A stretch of DNA of 64,000 bases, from positions 248,001 through 312,000 of the forward strand of contig NZ_JAODIW010000005.1 in assembly GCF_026586625.1 (NCBI RefSeq), in the 5' to 3' direction. This document shows, in pieces, positions 24,949-33,956 of the stretch (within the stretch, counting starts at the first letter, position 1; every line of letters begins with the position of its first letter). The translations under genes and the position numbers were made by a program. The notes below the pieces were generated by a model. The model did no database searches, was not told the DNA's origin, and saw only the letters and a program-made list of their open reading frames with translations. The stretch is from Halobium salinum. GTDB taxonomy: Archaea > Halobacteriota > Halobacteria > Halobacteriales > Haloferacaceae.

Positions 24949-25101
24949 ATGACTGACTATCGGACGGTCGGGGACGACATCGCGGACGCACAGGCTGCAC
25001 TCGACCACGCGGTCGGCGCCGACGCCTACGAGCAACTCTCGGCGGAGGAGCAAGCGTATCTCCAGGAGGCAGCCCACTTTCTGACGCTCGTCGGGAACTG
25101 A
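24949..25101 (+). CDS. 50-residue acidic helical protein, unknown
   Basis: Short ORF beginning MTDYRTVGDDIADAQAALDH and ending FLTLVGN. It is predicted to be two helices, acidic and Ala-rich, typical of translated haloarchaeal small proteins. The start is preceded at 24921-24926 by TTATCA, a weak TATA about 25 nt upstream. It contains no cysteines or membrane helix. Function is unknown; composition supports a real gene. Confidence 0.55.
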   Translation: MTDYRTVGDDIADAQAALDHAVGADAYEQLSAEEQAYLQEAAHFLTLVGN

Positions 25102-25339
25102 CCCCGGGAGCGGCGGGAGTAGAGGGCTGGCGGGCGAACCGTCTCGTCGGAGACGGCAGGGGCAGGCCGACGGGCACCGTTGCGCCGGACGAAACCCCGG
25201 TCGCCCTCGGAATCACGTCTCGGACGCGTCGACCACACGCCGGTCTCGTCTCCCTGCCGCTGAGAACTGGCGCCTGCGACGGACTCGACGCCGGCCGCGA
25301 AGCAGGAACAGCCATACCAGTCGGGGGTCAGGTACAACC

Positions 25340-26191
25340 ATGATAGACGAGACGGTGCGGCAGATTCAGGGCGACGAGATTCAGAGCCCGTCTATCGGAG
25401 CAGTGAAAGCCGCCGAAGCGCTCCGGGAGCTGTCTACTCGGGAGTACCACACCGTCGAGGAGTTCATGCGGTCGTTGGTCAGCAACAGCCGGGCACTCAG
25501 GCAGGCGAATCAGACGCACGCGATACTGTACACGACCCAGCAGCGGATTATCGCCGAAGTCAACGAACTGGACCCCACCACGGTGGACGAGGCCAAAGCA
25601 CGACTGAACTCGGTCATCGAGGACACCGTCACGAGAGTCGAGCAGAGCAAGCGACGGGCGGCCGAGAGAGCGGCCGAACTCGTCGACGACGGTGACACAC
25701 TGCTCGTCCACGAGCACTCTTCGACGGTGATGGCGACACTCGACCGCGTACTGGAGTCGGGAAAACGACTCACACTGTACGTGGCCGAAGCGCGACCGCG
25801 ATATCTCGGGCGGAAGACGGCCCGCCGGTTCGCCGGCAGGGACGGCGTCGACACGACGCTCGTCGTCGACGGGGCTGTCGGGTACTACCTGTCCGAAGCT
25901 GACCGTGTCCTGGTCGGAATGAACTGCCTCGTCGAGGACACGGTCTACAACACCGTCGGGACGTACCCGATCGCCGCCACGGCCGCGTCCGAAGCGGTCC
26001 CGGTGACCGTCGTCGGCTCTGCCGCGAAGTTCATCGGGAGCGGGTTCGACTTCGACAACGAGTTCGGTCCCTCCCCCGAAGTGTTGCTCGAGCCGGCCGA
26101 GGGGTTCAACGTCGGCAACCCCGAGTACGACGGAACGCCGACGCGGCTACTCGAGACGGTCGTTACGGAGGACAGCGTAATCGAGTTCTGA
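25340..26191 (+). CDS. eIF2B-alpha-like protein, probable ribose-1,5-bisphosphate isomerase
   Basis: A 283-residue member of the eIF-2B/methylthioribose-1-phosphate isomerase/R15P isomerase superfamily. An N-terminal helical domain (1-110) is followed by the Rossmann-like domain with LLVHEHSSTVM, YVAEARPRYLGRKTARR, DGAVGYYLSEADRVLVGMNC and NTVGTYPIAATA. In R15P isomerases a Cys and an Asp near these positions catalyse ribose-1,5-bisphosphate to ribulose-1,5-bisphosphate. The C-terminal GFDFDNEFGP region resembles the family end. R15P isomerase is the likely role in haloarchaea. A class I aldolase and a PfkB kinase lie 1.5-3 kb downstream, consistent with nucleoside-pentose breakdown. Confidence 0.8.
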   Translation: MIDETVRQIQGDEIQSPSIGAVKAAEALRELSTREYHTVEEFMRSLVSNSRALRQANQTHAILYTTQQRIIAEVNELDPTTVDEAKARLNSVIEDTVTRVEQSKRRAAERAAELVDDGDTLLVHEHSSTVMATLDRVLESGKRLTLYVAEARPRYLGRKTARRFAGRDGVDTTLVVDGAVGYYLSEADRVLVGMNCLVEDTVYNTVGTYPIAATAASEAVPVTVVGSAAKFIGSGFDFDNEFGPSPEVLLEPAEGFNVGNPEYDGTPTRLLETVVTEDSVIEF

Positions 26192-26297
26192 GCGCTCCGA
26201 TGGTCGTCCCGACCCGTCGTAGCGAGTCGTCTACCGAGGCACCCGTCGACTGACGTGTAGCGGTGAACGGCCGGTACCGGGCTTCCGGTGGCCGTGC

Positions 26298-26513
26298 TCA
26301 CGTGACGTGGAGTTCGTCGTCGACGAGGTAGACGTACCCCTTCGAGAGCAACCGGTCGAGGAGCGAGTCGGCCTCCGACTCGGGATAGCCGGCTTCGGCG
26401 AGCGCCGACAGCACGTCCGACCGCCGCTTCGACTCCGTCCCGCCGACGACCGCACCGACCCGCTCGAGCGTCGCCTCCTCTCGGGGGGTGAGTGGCGTCT
26501 GCGAGTTCGCCAT
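26298..26513 (-). CDS. Small winged-helix-like protein
   Basis: A 71-residue protein starting MANSQTPLTPREEATLERVG. SDVLSALAEAGYPESEADSL and LLDRLLSKGYVYLVDDELHV form a helix-turn-helix with a short wing. A TATA core ACTTATC on the minus strand (plus 26536-26543) lies 23-30 nt upstream of ATG 26513, so it is expressed leaderless. The target is unknown; it could regulate the convergent R15P-isomerase-like gene or act elsewhere. Confidence 0.68.
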   Translation of the reverse strand: MANSQTPLTPREEATLERVGAVVGGTESKRRSDVLSALAEAGYPESEADSLLDRLLSKGYVYLVDDELHVT

Positions 26514-27109
26514 GATATGCGCTCTCACATCCACCGATAAGTATCTTTCTCCGGAACGGCCCGTTGTCGAACGGACGGCTATCGAGGACTCCGGAATCAG
26601 GGCGTCGGAGGAGACGGCGGAATCGGTGCCGACCCACCTCAGCCCACGAGCCACGACGGAAAACAACAGCACCCTGATAACGGAGCGACACCATCGCGGT
26701 ACGACACGTTCGGCTCTGTTCGTCACGTGAGCGCGGAGACGGGTTCCACGTTCGAAGTATCTACGTAAATATTAGATTCGATCCCGACAGTGCTCGTTCC
26801 TTATATCGTCTGAATCGGCTTCTTCTCTGCAATACTCCGTAGATAACTTCACGGATCGAGTTTGCTTCTCAAAATTCTTTTTGAGCCATTTTAGAGTTAA
26901 TTTATTCTATATAATTACTTTTGGATGTAGCAAGCAGGATTATTATGCTTTTTGTCGTTATAAGTAGCTGTACGGCCAGTCTTGGCTATTACGAATACTT
27001 ATGTTGAACACGTGTTATCGGAAAGTAGTTATCGGAGGCATCGCCGATCCGGACGACGTCACTACCGACCCGCTCGCAGGACCGTCCCTCGCACGAGCGA
27101 GGTGGCAGT
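26514..27109. other. AT-rich intergenic region
   Basis: From about 26755 to 27010 the sequence turns markedly AT-rich against a GC-rich background, with multiple TATA-like runs (TTAATTTATTC, ATAATTACTT, GTTATAAGTAG). No credible reading frame is present in the AT-rich core. It may hold promoters, a replication-related or integration region, or remnants of transferred DNA. Confidence 0.55.
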
Positions 27110-27322
27110 TTACCGGTCGGGTTTGGGGGGGCGCGTCGCCGGTCCCGACACGGGACACCTCATCTCCCAGGGCAGAGCCGCTAACTTAGTACCCCTCGGC
27201 TGCGAGACCGTGTAGCCGTTCTCAGTCGGCTTCGTCGGCGGTTCGAGACAGGGCGCTTGACCAATGTCGTCGGCTGTCGTCCGACCGTAGCACCGCTTCG
27301 TGCTCTCGTCGGTATCGGTCAC
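27110..27322 (-). CDS. Possible 70-residue cysteine-containing protein
   Basis: Starts at a GTG (27322) and reads MTDTDESTKRCYGRTTADDI, an acidic, haloarchaeal-looking N-terminus, then contains APCLEPP and MRCPVSGPATRPP. Three Cys residues are present but no clear zinc motif. There is no good TATA box. Codon composition is plausible; I cannot assign a function and am not sure it is translated. Confidence 0.3.
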   Translation of the reverse strand: MTDTDESTKRCYGRTTADDIGQAPCLEPPTKPTENGYTVSQPRGTKLAALPWEMRCPVSGPATRPPKPDR

Positions 27323-27695
27323 GACGACGTTAGGTCAGTCGGGAACGCGACCATGACAGCCGTAGACCCAGAAGTGTCGGAGAGCGAAAATCGGTGACGT
27401 ACCCGCAGACAGCAGTCACCGTCGTCGTGGGAGAGCAGAACAGCACGACGCTGGAGTGCCGGTTCAGAACACGAAGCGGGTCGACGATGACCGAGCGTCC
27501 CGGGCCTCCGTCCCATCCGTCGGGGCGACCTTCGTCCGCTCTTCACTCACCTACTCGACCTCTCGCCGCTCGGGCCAACTCATCGTTCTGCGTCCGCCGA
27601 CTCACAAGCGCCTCGCGGATATCCGGGGCGAGTACAGGGGCCGTATCGAACGGCTCTGTGGTTGTGTCGGTGTGGGAAAACCACGCGTATCGCCA

Positions 27696-28520
27696 TCAGT
27701 CGGAGGTAGTAGCATGACTCTCGGCCGACGACATCACTCCGAGCGCCTCGTCGGCCGTCTCGTCCTCGAAGATGACCTGTTCGAGTGCATCGAGCAGTTC
27801 TGTCGGGTTCTCCCGCTGGAATACGTTGCGGCCGACCGCGAGGCCCGAGGCACCCGCGCTCATCGCCGTCTCGACGGTTTCGAGGAACTCCCGGTCGCTC
27901 GTCTTCGACCCGCCGGACATAACGACCTTCGTGTCGCCGGCGACGTCACACGCCCACTGCATCGCGTCGGCGGAGCCCGGATATTTGACTTTCGTGATGT
28001 CGGCACCGAGTTCGAAGCCTAGACGGGAGGCGTAGGCGATAGTGCTCCCGCCGGTGTCGTCCTTCAGACCCTGCCCGCGTGGGTAGGACCACATGACGAC
28101 GCCCATGTCCCGGTCGCGAGCCGCTTCCTGTGCGTCGCGGAACTCTTCGGCCATCTCGACTTCGTTGTTCGAACCGCCGTAAAACGTGAAGCCGATAGCC
28201 TCCGCACCGAGGTCGGCAGCGCTCTCGACCGACCAGTTGACCGCGGAGTCCGGTTCACCCATCCACATGTTGGAGGTGCCGTTCACCTTTGCGAGGAGCG
28301 TGACGTCGTTCTCGTAGGACGGGTAGTACGCTTCTGCAAGGCCCTTCTGGACGCCGAAGCCGGTAACGGCGTCGTGGGTCGCGACGTCGAACACCGTCTC
28401 CGGGTCCGCCGACGCCGGGACGTCTTCGAAGTCGACCGGACCGTGTTCGAGTCCGTGGTCGTACGCGAGGATCAGTGCCTTGCCACTGTGTGTGACCGCA
28501 GAGTCTGCTCCGGGTCTCAT
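27696..28520 (-). CDS. fba: Class I fructose-bisphosphate aldolase (archaeal FbaB/DeoC family)
   Basis: A 274-residue TIM-barrel aldolase. LILAYDHGLEHGP (16-28), QKGLAEAYYPSYENDVTLL, NGTSNMWMGEPDSAVNW, VVMWSYPRGQG and VVMSGGSKTSDREF are archaeal class I FBA signatures. The Schiff-base lysine lies in GADITKVKYPGS (Lys177 or 179), and the GLAVGRNVFQRENP C-terminal phosphate loop is present. Reaction: fructose-1,6-bisphosphate to DHAP plus glyceraldehyde-3-phosphate; related haloarchaeal enzymes also cleave ribulose-1-phosphate. Promoter region upstream (28521 on) is shared divergently with the kinase gene about 800 bp away. Family sure, physiological substrate open. Confidence 0.88.
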   Translation of the reverse strand: MRPGADSAVTHSGKALILAYDHGLEHGPVDFEDVPASADPETVFDVATHDAVTGFGVQKGLAEAYYPSYENDVTLLAKVNGTSNMWMGEPDSAVNWSVESAADLGAEAIGFTFYGGSNNEVEMAEEFRDAQEAARDRDMGVVMWSYPRGQGLKDDTGGSTIAYASRLGFELGADITKVKYPGSADAMQWACDVAGDTKVVMSGGSKTSDREFLETVETAMSAGASGLAVGRNVFQRENPTELLDALEQVIFEDETADEALGVMSSAESHATTSD

Positions 28521-29320
28521 CAGCTACCTCCATTCACACCGTACACTTAGGCTTGGGTTATCGGGAGAAGATATCATCATTCAGCACAGATATACCTCGG
28601 TATTCTTGCACCCACGAGAACCAACGGAGGAGACGGTCTGGCTACTTCTCGGACTCGAGTCCGAGAGATAGCAGGCCGGGTTTTACCGGTGCAAAGCGGG
28701 TGACCACGTCCTCCGGAACGAGCAACCGTGGTCGGTACCGATATCGAACACCGGTGTCCGACGAGAGTTCGAGTCGGTCGTGTAGGCAGCCGTGTCGAGT
28801 GTCCGGTTCGAGAAGCCGCACTCGTCGCCGTACCAAGCTAGTGTGCGTTGCGCCTCGTCTGGTCGTACCTATCCGGTACCCTCGTGAGAACTCACCGAAA
28901 GGGACTGCAAAAACCCTCTATGACTGGTGTGTTCCTGCACAGCCCTTCCGGACGAGTTATAGTTAGTCGAGCACCTCACCGAGGGGAGAAGTAACGGCAG
29001 CCGTTCGACACGCAGCGTCGAGTGGGGCTTCCGTATCTGTTGGTCCAGCCTTCACACCAACCCCAGACTGTACCCTAATTTTTTAACAGCCACTACCGTA
29101 CCTCCTCTCATGCGTCTGCTAGCAGGACCGCTGGCACCGATGGTTATCGAGCCGGTCGGGTCCAACCCACCGTACAGTGCACCGCGGTGTTCGACCGAAG
29201 CCGGGAGGCTCGGCCGCTCTCCGAGTCACCAATCTACTACACTGGTGAAACAGTGCACTGGAGACACGACCCACGGAGTGTGCTGGGGACGAGCGCTAGC
29301 AGTCGACAGAATTGAGACCG
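28521..29320. other. Divergent 800-bp region without a recognised gene
   Basis: Lies between the divergent aldolase and PfkB-kinase genes. Candidate frames are Arg/Ser-rich and lack haloarchaeal acidity. CCTAATTTTTTAAC near 29073-29086 is a TATA-like AT-rich block on the plus strand. No repeats or RNA gene were recognised. Confidence 0.5.
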
Positions 29321-30451
29321 ATGGCGCCTGCTAACTATCCGGATTCCAAGACGCGTGACGCGGTAGTTTCGTGCCGAGAACACCTCCCGTCCGAACCGAG
29401 TGGTGGAAGGGTGGTGTTCGGCTTCGATGGCTATGTCGACAACGTTCGAGAAGCCGGGACGAACGCAGGTGCGTCGGATAGCGAGCGTATCGAGACACTG
29501 AGTGAGTTCGGTAAGGAGATTGTCACATCGGCCGCCGCAGGGAGCTCCCTGTCTATCTCGTGGAAGCGTTCCGGACAGCGAACTGGTGGGCACGTGAGCC
29601 ACTTATCGCGTGCGTACCAGAATCTGGGGTTCGACCCGACACTCGTTGGGATGTGTGGAGACCCGGTTCTCGATATCTTCGAGCAGGAGTTCGAGTCGTG
29701 TACGATCCACTCGCTGGGAGACCCGGGAGTCACCGACGCCATCGAGTTCGACGACGGGAAGTTCATGCTGATGGACAGTGGCGGTGCTGCGACGTTGGAC
29801 TGGGAGACGCTCCGATCGACGGTCGGAATCGACACGTTGATCGACGAACTCGGAGGGGCGAAACTGCTTGGAGTTGGCTACTGGGCGATGATCCCCGAAC
29901 TCGGGACCATCTTGGATCAGCTCCGAGAGAACGTATTCCCAGAGTTAACAGACCCACCGCAGCACGTTCTGCTCGACCCGGCGAACATCCGAGAGATCGA
30001 CCGTGAAGTGCTGGAGTCGATCGTCGCGGCGACGGGCCGACTCAGGAACGTCGTCGAGGTGACCGTCTCGGCGAACCGCTACGAAACCAAAGAACTCGCG
30101 ACTGTACTGGGCGACCACACCGGCGACGACCTCGAATCGGACGCTCGCGCCGTGTTCGATGCGTTGGATGTCGACCGGTTCGTCGGACACAGCGCGACCG
30201 AGTCCGTGGTCGTGAGCGATGAGGACACGACGAGTGTTGGCATCGCTCCGGTCGAGTCCCCGGAGTTGACCACCAGCGCAGGGGACCACTTCAATGCGGG
30301 ACTCTCTCTCGGTCTCGTCGAAGGGTTACCCGAAGATGCCGCTGTTGTCCTGGGCAATGCCCTCGCTCGTGTGTTCGTCGAGATGGGCGAGACGCCGTCG
30401 TACGACGACGTCGTAGAGGCAGTCACTACGTACCATAGGCAGTTCGAGTAG
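29321..30451 (+). CDS. PfkB-family sugar/nucleoside kinase
   Basis: A 376-residue cytoplasmic kinase of the ribokinase fold. VVFGFDGYVDNVREAG (about 31-46) binds substrate; GGHVSHLSRAYQNLGFDPTL (about 94-113) matches the N-terminal PfkB GG/N motif; SPELTTSAGDHFNAGLSL (about 309-326) is the second PfkB signature, with catalytic Asp in AGD and the anion hole. Length exceeds typical PfkB (about 300-320), with insertions resembling ADP-dependent sugar kinases. Candidates: ribose-1-phosphate kinase of nucleoside degradation, or an acid-sugar/keto-sugar kinase of the neighbouring cluster. ATG 29321 chosen over a TTG 9 nt upstream. Confidence 0.8.
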   Translation: MAPANYPDSKTRDAVVSCREHLPSEPSGGRVVFGFDGYVDNVREAGTNAGASDSERIETLSEFGKEIVTSAAAGSSLSISWKRSGQRTGGHVSHLSRAYQNLGFDPTLVGMCGDPVLDIFEQEFESCTIHSLGDPGVTDAIEFDDGKFMLMDSGGAATLDWETLRSTVGIDTLIDELGGAKLLGVGYWAMIPELGTILDQLRENVFPELTDPPQHVLLDPANIREIDREVLESIVAATGRLRNVVEVTVSANRYETKELATVLGDHTGDDLESDARAVFDALDVDRFVGHSATESVVVSDEDTTSVGIAPVESPELTTSAGDHFNAGLSLGLVEGLPEDAAVVLGNALARVFVEMGETPSYDDVVEAVTTYHRQFE

Positions 30452-30860
30452 ACTCTGGACTGGTTCTATCTGAGTGGAGCTGACGTACTCTACCCCGTCG
30501 CACGGTGTCGTCAAACGGTCACTGACCGCGCTGCTCCCATCTCGCCGATGCTATCCAGATTGTACCAGTCGACTCGTGTCTATGCCCCCGTACGAATAGT
30601 GTGCTGTGTGAGTTCGAAACCTCGACCTTGGAGGATGACGTTCACCGAGCGGACCCGACTTCGAGACTATCGGCGAATGCGACGGGGACCAACGGACGAA
30701 TCCCGCGGACACACGGTTGCGATCAGTAGGGGTCACAACTCGTCCCCGGTTGCACAGTCTCCAGCCGCTCGTGCACACGAACGAGCGTCGGGTCAACCCG
30801 TAGACTGCGACGCTGAGCAGTTAAAAGAGGACTATCGCCACTCTTTAGAAACCAGATAGG
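30452..30860. other. Convergent intergenic region, nothing recognised
   Basis: About 400 bp between the ends of the PfkB gene and the ABC-importer operon. No frame looks coding. CAGTTAAAAGAGG near 30819-30831 is AT-richer, but no clear terminator hairpin was seen. Confidence 0.45.
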
Positions 30861-32009
30861 TTACGTCTGTTCACTCACCGTGACTTCCGCCTCTGAATCG
30901 AGGGTCCGCTGGTGAATCGTCTCCCCCGAGATCGCATCGAACAGATGAACGTCTTCTTCGGGGATTTTAACGTTTATATGCTCTCCTTCGGTGATCGGTT
31001 GTTTCCCATCCGCCTCTACGACGAACGTCTGGTCGCCTTCCTGCCTCCTCGGTCGGAGATACACGTACGAGATGCTCCCCATCGGTTCGACGACGTCGAC
31101 GACCGCCTCGAACTCGTAGTCGACGTTTGCACGCTCGTGGAGCGTGATGTCCTCCGGGCGGATACCGAGTACGACCTCATCGCACTCCTCGGACGACGAC
31201 TGCATCCGCTCGGTGAGGTCAAAATCGAATCCATCGGCTCGAAGGGTCCCATCTTCGACAGGACCCTCGAAGAAGTTCATCGACGGCGAGCCGATGAACC
31301 CCGCGACGAACCGGTTGGCCGGGCGGTAGAAACACTCGAGGGGCGTGCCGACCTGCTGGAGCTCGCCGTGGTCGAGGACGACGAGGCGGTCGCCCATCGT
31401 CATCGCCTCCGTCTGGTCGTGCGTGACGTACAACGTCGTCACGTCGAGGTCGTTCTGGAGACGGTTGATTTCGGTACGCATCGTCGTCCGGAGCTTGGCG
31501 TCCAGGTTCGACAGCGGCTCGTCCATCAGGAACACGTTCGGGTCACGGACGATGGCGCGACCCAGCGCGACGCGCTGTTGTTGCCCGCCGGAGAGTTCTC
31601 CAGGTTTGTTGTCCAGCAGGTCGCCAATTCCCATCATCTCGGCGGCGGACGTGACCTGCTCTTCGATCTCCGCCTTCGAGAGCTCCGTCGACATCTTCAG
31701 TCCGAACGACATGTTCTCCTCGACGGTCATGTTCGGGTACAGCGCGTAGTTCTGGAACACCATCGCGATGTCCCGTGCGCGCGGGCCGAGTTGGTTGACG
31801 ACCGTGTCGCCGATGTAGACGTCGCCCTCGCTCTGCGTCTCGAGTCCGGCGACCATCCGCATCAGCGTCGACTTCCCGCTCCCGGACGGCCCGACGAACA
31901 CGACGAACTCCCCGTCGCCGATGTCGAGTGAGACGTCGTCGACGGCGACGACCGCGTTGCCTCCCTCTCCGAAGCGCTTCGTGACGTCGTCTAACGTGAT
32001 GTCGGCCAT
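30861..32009 (-). CDS. ABC transporter ATPase (UgpC/MalK type)
   Basis: A 382-residue cytoplasmic ATPase of a CUT1-type sugar/polyol importer. Walker A GPSGSGKSTLMRMVAGLE (about 39-56), Q-loop FQNYALYPNM, signature LSGGQQQRVALGRAIV (about 138-153), Walker B VFLMDEPLSNLDAKLR and H-loop YVTHDQTEAM are all intact. The C-terminal 140 residues form TOBE/OB domains (VVLGIRPEDITLHE). It is last in the leftward operon solute-binding protein, permease, permease, ATPase, with a 127-nt gap after the second permease. The substrate is suggested only by context (acid sugars or polyols). Confidence 0.94.
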   Translation of the reverse strand: MADITLDDVTKRFGEGGNAVVAVDDVSLDIGDGEFVVFVGPSGSGKSTLMRMVAGLETQSEGDVYIGDTVVNQLGPRARDIAMVFQNYALYPNMTVEENMSFGLKMSTELSKAEIEEQVTSAAEMMGIGDLLDNKPGELSGGQQQRVALGRAIVRDPNVFLMDEPLSNLDAKLRTTMRTEINRLQNDLDVTTLYVTHDQTEAMTMGDRLVVLDHGELQQVGTPLECFYRPANRFVAGFIGSPSMNFFEGPVEDGTLRADGFDFDLTERMQSSSEECDEVVLGIRPEDITLHERANVDYEFEAVVDVVEPMGSISYVYLRPRRQEGDQTFVVEADGKQPITEGEHINVKIPEEDVHLFDAISGETIHQRTLDSEAEVTVSEQT

Positions 32010-32136
32010 CAGTTTGCCCCCCTACTGCGGCTGTTCAAGCCCGCCGCGTGGGCGTAGTTCGTGCACGGTGCATCTCGTTCGTTCGCCGTTCGTTCCGACT
32101 CAGTACTCGGGTTCGTGTTCGTATTCAGGTTCGTTC

Positions 32137-33012
32137 TCATTCTTTGATCACCACGCCGAAGCTGAGACCGGCCGCGAGGTACTTGTTCACCGCAATCAGG
32201 AAGACGACCACCGGGACGATCATCGCCGTCGAGGCGGCCGCGAGCATCGACCACTCGATGGAGCGCGAGCCGATGAACGAGTAGACGAACAGCGTCACCG
32301 GCACGGCGTTGAAGCTCGTGAGCACGAGCCCGAACAGCAGTTCGATCCAAGCGAAGATGAACGAGATGATGGCGACCGAGAAGATGCCGGGCTTGGCCGC
32401 CGGGAGGACGACCTTCATGAAGCCTTGGAACTGCGTCGCGCCGTCGACACGGGCGGCCTCCTCCAGCGTCTCGGGAATCCCGTCGAAGAACGCCTTCATC
32501 ACCCACACGACCAGCGAGAGGTTGATGCTGACGTACATCAGCACCATCCCGATGCGCGTGTCGAACAGGTTCAGCTGCTGGAAGATGACGAAAAACGGGA
32601 TGACGACCGCGATGGGCGGGAGCATGCGCGAGGAGAGAATCCACACGAGTACGTCCCGCTCCATCGGGATGTCGTACCGCGAGAGGACGTACGCGGCCGG
32701 CACGCCAATCAGCAGGACGAGCACTACCGAGGCCCCGACCATGACGACGCTGTTGGCGAACGCCGCGACGAACTCCCCGTTCTGGGCGAGCTGGATGTAG
32801 TTGTACACCGTCGGTAGGAACACCCAGTCCGGCGGAAGCGAGTTCGCCTGCCCCGGCGGCTTCAGCGACATCGACGCGAGCCAGTAGAGGGGGAACAACA
32901 CGACGACAGACCACCCCAGCAGGACCGCATGCCGGGCGACCGTGACGAGCGTCTCCTGAGTGTCCTTGTCCAGGCGCTGGGACGACCCCGGTTCGACGTC
33001 GGACGTCGCCAT
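32137..33012 (-). CDS. ABC importer permease 2 (CUT1, MalG-like)
   Basis: A 291-residue membrane protein with six helices; the cytoplasmic EAA loop is EEAARVDGATQFQGFMKVVLPAA-like (about 193-215, with G in DGA). The N-terminal 25 residues are polar and cytoplasmic. The start ATG 33012 shares one base with the stop of permease 1 (TGATG), so the pair is coupled. Together with permease 1 it forms the channel driven by the 30861 ATPase. Sequence around SIEWSMLAAASTAMIVPVVV fits the polyol/sugar MalG subfamily. Confidence 0.93.
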   Translation of the reverse strand: MATSDVEPGSSQRLDKDTQETLVTVARHAVLLGWSVVVLFPLYWLASMSLKPPGQANSLPPDWVFLPTVYNYIQLAQNGEFVAAFANSVVMVGASVVLVLLIGVPAAYVLSRYDIPMERDVLVWILSSRMLPPIAVVIPFFVIFQQLNLFDTRIGMVLMYVSINLSLVVWVMKAFFDGIPETLEEAARVDGATQFQGFMKVVLPAAKPGIFSVAIISFIFAWIELLFGLVLTSFNAVPVTLFVYSFIGSRSIEWSMLAAASTAMIVPVVVFLIAVNKYLAAGLSFGVVIKE

Positions 33013-33944
33013 CAGTCCCACACCCCCTCGAAGCCGACCTTCGCGATGACGATGTTCGCGATGGCGATGACGAAGACGAGGTAGACGACTGCGATGGCAG
33101 TCGCGACCCCCGGCGAGTTGTTGATGAACATCTGCTCGTAGATGTTGATACTCACGAGTTGGGTGGCCGTTCCCGGTCCACCGTTCGTCAGGCCGTACAC
33201 GACGCCGAACGTCCGGAAGAGGTCGATCATCCGGATGAGGGTGGCGACGAACACCACCGGCTTCATGTACGGGATGATGACGTGGACGTACCGACGCCAC
33301 AGCGGCGCCCCGTCGACCCGCGACGCCTCGACGAGCGTGTCGGGCACCGACGAGAGCCCGGCGTAGAAGATGATGAACATGAACGGCGTCCAGTTCCACG
33401 TGTCGAGCAGAATCACGGTCAGCAGTGGAATCTCAGAGAGGAACGCCGGCGCCGCAAAGGGCGTCGCCGTGTTGATGAGGTACGGGACGACCCCGATCTC
33501 GGTGTTCAGCATGATGCGGCCGATGGTCGCGAGCGAAACGGGGGCGACCGCCATCGGGATGATGAACAGCACCCGGTAGAACGACTTTAGCCGCGAGGAC
33601 TCCACGCCAGTGACGAGCGCGGCGAGAGAGAACCCGAGGACGCTCTCGAGGGCGAGTGCGCTGACGACGACCGTGACCGTGATGACGAACGAGTGTAGTG
33701 CGCCGCCGCGTGTGAATGCCGTCTGGTAGTTACTCAGACCGACGAACTCGGCCTCGAAGACGTTCAGCGTCGGCTCCGCGATGACGCTGAGGTAGAGATC
33801 GTAGGCGCCGGGGAAGAAGGTGATCATCACCATCACCAGCACCATCGGCGCCACGAACCAGTACGGGAGATAGTCGTTGAAGACGTCCCGGACCCTGGCG
33901 GTGCCTGTCCGCTGTTTTCTATCTGTCTGTGTTGGTGTACTCAT
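33012..33944 (-). CDS. ABC importer permease 1 (CUT1, MalF-like)
   Basis: A 310-residue six-helix permease starting MSTPTQTDRKQRTGTARVRD. The EAA loop VEASRVDGAPLWRRYVHVII (about 205-224) and FGVVYGLTNGGPGTATQLVS (about 242-261) are typical MalF/UgpA signatures. It is 12 nt after the solute-binding gene and overlaps permease 2 by one base. It forms a heterodimer with permease 2 in the membrane. Confidence 0.93.
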   Translation of the reverse strand: MSTPTQTDRKQRTGTARVRDVFNDYLPYWFVAPMVLVMVMITFFPGAYDLYLSVIAEPTLNVFEAEFVGLSNYQTAFTRGGALHSFVITVTVVVSALALESVLGFSLAALVTGVESSRLKSFYRVLFIIPMAVAPVSLATIGRIMLNTEIGVVPYLINTATPFAAPAFLSEIPLLTVILLDTWNWTPFMFIIFYAGLSSVPDTLVEASRVDGAPLWRRYVHVIIPYMKPVVFVATLIRMIDLFRTFGVVYGLTNGGPGTATQLVSINIYEQMFINNSPGVATAIAVVYLVFVIAIANIVIAKVGFEGVWD

Positions 33945-33956
33945 AGGTGAGCCGGA

